From Bifidobacterium sp. ESL0728 (lineage in GTDB: Bacteria > Actinomycetota > Actinomycetes > Actinomycetales > Bifidobacteriaceae): a stretch of 64,000 bases of DNA. Each line of letters opens with the position of its first letter. Within the stretch, counting starts at the first letter, position 1. The notes beneath the pieces were generated by a model. It saw nothing but the letters and a program-made list of their open reading frames with translations. It ran no database searches and was not told where the DNA came from. A program made the translations under genes and the position numbers. This document shows, one piece after another, positions 61,673 to 64,000 of the stretch. The stretch lies in NCBI RefSeq assembly GCF_029392015.1, contig NZ_CP113925.1:2108001-2172000 (forward strand), in the 5' to 3' direction.

Positions 61673-63946
61673 CTATTCAACCTGTTCGGAGAGATCCATC
61701 CACTCGGACTCCAGAGACTCGGACTCGGCGGAGTTGGCGGAGAGCTGTTCGTTGAGCTTGCCCAGGCCTACGTAATCGGCCGGGTCGTGAGCGGCCATTT
61801 TTTGCTCGATCTTGGACTTTTCGGTTTCGAGTTTGGCTAGTTTGCGTTCAATGGCTGAGAGACGACGAGTGGCGTCGTGGAAGGCCTTGCCGGTCAGCTT
61901 CGGTTCGCCGGATTGCGAATCGGCATCGTCACTGTTGCCGTTATCGCTTGCGTTTGCATTTGACGATTGGGATGCAGACGTGCTGCTTGAGGAAGAGCCC
62001 CTGCCTGACGACTTACCACCACGGTTGCCGCCGATAACCTCATCAAGCGTTTCGCCGTTCTCGATTTTACGAACCATTTCAAGATAGTCATCCACGCCGC
62101 CGGGAAGGTGACGGACCTTGCCGCCAATCAGCGCGAACTGTTCATCGGTCACACGTTCAAGCAGGTAGCGGTCATGGGAAACCACAATCAGCGTGCCCGG
62201 CCAGGAATCGAGCAAATCCTCCATTACGGCCAACATATCGGTATCGAGGTCGTTGCCCGGCTCATCGAGAATCAAGACATTGGGCTCATCCAGCAGAATC
62301 AGCAACAGCTGCATGCGGCGCTTCTGACCGCCGGAAAGGTCGGCGATCGGTGTCATCAGCTGAGCGGCCGAGAAGCCGAGCCGTTCCATCAGCTGACTGG
62401 TCGAAACCTCTTTGCCGTCGACTTCGTAAGTCGGCTTGTAGCGGCTCAGCACTTCCTTGATCTTGTATTTGCCAAGCTTCTCCAGCTCGTCCAGCCGTTG
62501 CGAAAGCACCGCGAACTTGACGGTCTTGCCGATTTTGACGTGCCCGACCGTCGGCGTCAAGGTGCCGTCGATAATCTTCAGCAAGGTCGACTTGCCGGCA
62601 CCGTTTGCGCCGACAATGCCGAATCGATCGCCAGGACCAATAAGCCATGTAACGTCATCAAGAATCTTGCGCCCGCTGACCGTCACCCGCTGAGCCGATG
62701 ATGTGACAGCGGGTTTATCCTCGCCATCGGATTCATCGGTATTGGCTGCGTTGTCTTTCTCGCCAACAGAAACATCAGAAATATCGGCATCATTCGTTTC
62801 ATCAGAGAGCTGCACGACTGTATCGGTTTCCGCCGTAGTCTGCTTTTCTCTGGCTTCGGAATTTTCAGCCTTCGCGTCAACCAACCGGTCATCATCCAAG
62901 TCGTCAACAGCCAATTCGACGGAACCCATGACTCTTGGCTCCTCGTACAAAGCCGGAACCACATCAACACGCGAAGCGGAATCATTACTGGCATTACTGG
63001 AATCGTCAACCGAAACATCAGATTCATCACCTGATGATTCGCCTTGAAGATGTTCGAAAATCTGGGTCACATCGTTTAAGTCGACGACCTGCTTGCCAAG
63101 TCTCGAAGTCGCCATCTGTTTGAGCTGTAACGTATTACGCATCGGCGGCACGTCAGCAATGAGTTCGTTGGCTTGCTTGACATGGAACTTCTGCTTGGTG
63201 GCACGGGCGCGAGCGCCGCGAGTCAGCCACGCCAACTCTTTGCGGGCCAAGTTGCGACGACGTTCCTCACGGATATCGGCCTGACGATCACGTTCGACGC
63301 GTTGGAGCATGTAGGCGCTGTAGCCGCCTTCGAACGGGTCAATCACCCCGTCATGTACCTCCCACATCGATTCGCAGACCTCGTCGAGGAACCAGCGGTC
63401 GTGGGTGACCAGCAGCAGCGCGCCCTGCCCGTTGGCCCAACGGTTCTTCAGATGTTCCGCAAGCCAGTGAATGGTGACGATATCCAAATGGTTCGTGGGC
63501 TCGTCAAGCGCCAGAATGTCCCAATCCTTCAAAAGCAGCCGTGTCAAATCGGCGCGTCGACGTTGCCCGCCGGAAAGCGAACCGACCTTGGCGTCGAGAC
63601 TTAAACCTCCCAGCAGTGCCTCAACGATTTCGCGTGAACGCGTGTCGGACGCCCACTGGTAATCCTCGCGCCCCTCAAGCGCGGCCTGCCGCACTGTGGC
63701 GTTGTCATCAAGCGGATCGCGTTGATCCAACATGCCAAAAGTCAGTCCATTACGAGTGGTCACACGCCCGGAATCGGGCTGCTGCGTACCTGCAAGTAAG
63801 TGCAGAAGTGTTGATTTCCCATCGCCGTTCTTGCCGACGATGCCGATGCGGTCGCCCTCGAAGACGCCCTGCGTTACATCGGTGAAAATGGTTTTAGTTG
63901 CGAAATCAAGCGAAACGTGTTCAAGTCCCAAGTCATAAGTCGGCAT
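61673..63946 (-). CDS. ABC-F family ATPase with acidic linker
   Basis: A soluble protein of 757 residues with two ABC domains and no membrane part, of the Uup-like ABC-F group, which act on ribosomes. Domain 1 has Walker A GIVGKNGDGKST and signature LSGGQRRR; domain 2 has GIVGANGAGKST, LSGGQKRR and LILDEPGNDLD. About 115 acidic, Ser/Asp-rich residues (about 305-420) lie between DLNDVTQIFEHLQ and QRVTVSGRKILDDVTW, i.e. inside the start of domain 2. A Ser-rich linker and a C-terminal coiled coil (SAIERKLAKLETEKSKIEQKM) end it. No strong ribosome binding site is seen. Confidence 0.9.
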   Translation of the reverse strand: MPTYDLGLEHVSLDFATKTIFTDVTQGVFEGDRIGIVGKNGDGKSTLLHLLAGTQQPDSGRVTTRNGLTFGMLDQRDPLDDNATVRQAALEGREDYQWASDTRSREIVEALLGGLSLDAKVGSLSGGQRRRADLTRLLLKDWDILALDEPTNHLDIVTIHWLAEHLKNRWANGQGALLLVTHDRWFLDEVCESMWEVHDGVIDPFEGGYSAYMLQRVERDRQADIREERRRNLARKELAWLTRGARARATKQKFHVKQANELIADVPPMRNTLQLKQMATSRLGKQVVDLNDVTQIFEHLQGESSGDESDVSVDDSSNASNDSASRVDVVPALYEEPRVMGSVELAVDDLDDDRLVDAKAENSEAREKQTTAETDTVVQLSDETNDADISDVSVGEKDNAANTDESDGEDKPAVTSSAQRVTVSGRKILDDVTWLIGPGDRFGIVGANGAGKSTLLKIIDGTLTPTVGHVKIGKTVKFAVLSQRLDELEKLGKYKIKEVLSRYKPTYEVDGKEVSTSQLMERLGFSAAQLMTPIADLSGGQKRRMQLLLILLDEPNVLILDEPGNDLDTDMLAVMEDLLDSWPGTLIVVSHDRYLLERVTDEQFALIGGKVRHLPGGVDDYLEMVRKIENGETLDEVIGGNRGGKSSGRGSSSSSTSASQSSNANASDNGNSDDADSQSGEPKLTGKAFHDATRRLSAIERKLAKLETEKSKIEQKMAAHDPADYVGLGKLNEQLSANSAESESLESEWMDLSEQVE

Positions 63947-64000
63947 AGTGATTCGATGCTACCGCCTGCTGCCAACACCCTTGAGCCCACAACCGAAGCA

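Overview
The window reads as a chromosomal segment of a Bifidobacterium or close relative (Actinobacteria, Bifidobacteriales). This rests on moderately GC-rich coding DNA, the actinobacterial cluster coaD / DivIVA-like septal protein / yceD / rpmF / rnc, and lineage-typical products such as DUF3039, a Pr6Pr membrane protein and a DUF2207 protein. No transposase, phage gene, rRNA operon or CRISPR array is visible. Species was not determined.

Positions 1-10957, all on the minus strand, hold a catabolic island for hexuronates. It contains a sugar-binding lipoprotein (cut by the window edge), a GH43 beta-xylosidase/arabinofuranosidase, uronate isomerase (uxaC), a LacI regulator, altronate dehydratase (uxaA), tagaturonate reductase (uxaB), KDPG aldolase (eda) and KDG kinase (kdgK). 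Together these convert galacturonate to pyruvate and glyceraldehyde-3-phosphate, an Entner-Doudoroff-type lower branch that is unusual for a bifidobacterium. A shared 15-bp operator-like motif occurs at 1505, 4631 and 10841.

Positions 10958-19663 are mostly housekeeping: birA, a very large membrane protein, a PucR/FasR-like regulator, a second LacI regulator, rnhB, lepB and rplS. Positions 19664-24410 hold a long structured leader with a small Cys-containing ORF and a long hairpin, followed by a two-gene ABC importer of the nitrate/sulfonate/taurine type. Positions 24587-30467 hold a DUF2207 membrane protein and, divergently, two tandem paralogous single-TM proteins of unknown function.

Positions 30811-37288 hold pgi, a candidate toxin-antitoxin pair whose antitoxin reading frame looks frameshifted, an acyltransferase, a mannose-1-phosphate guanylyltransferase with an Asn/Asp-rich insert, and tRNA-Thr. 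Positions 37589-44709 look like a stress/detoxification block: a carboxymuconolactone decarboxylase-like protein, an MFS exporter, MarR and MerR regulators with recognisable operators, an aldo/keto reductase, a zinc alcohol dehydrogenase and a flavodoxin. Positions 44930-53727 hold tRNA-Leu, a GNAT acetyltransferase, an AEC transporter, rdgB, rph, a Pr6Pr membrane protein, pncB, DUF3039 and two overlapping lipoproteins.

Positions 53956-60496 hold the coaD-to-rnc cluster followed by ilvBN. Positions 60586-61663 hold a FitAB/VapBC-type toxin-antitoxin locus with an extra antitoxin. An ABC-F ATPase ends the window. Three kinds of short dispersed DNA structure recur across the window: a nested-hairpin repeat of about 110 bp at four gene ends, a 16-bp GTCGCA-family unit in alternating orientations, and low-complexity Asp/Asn/Ser/Thr-rich inserts inside otherwise conserved proteins.
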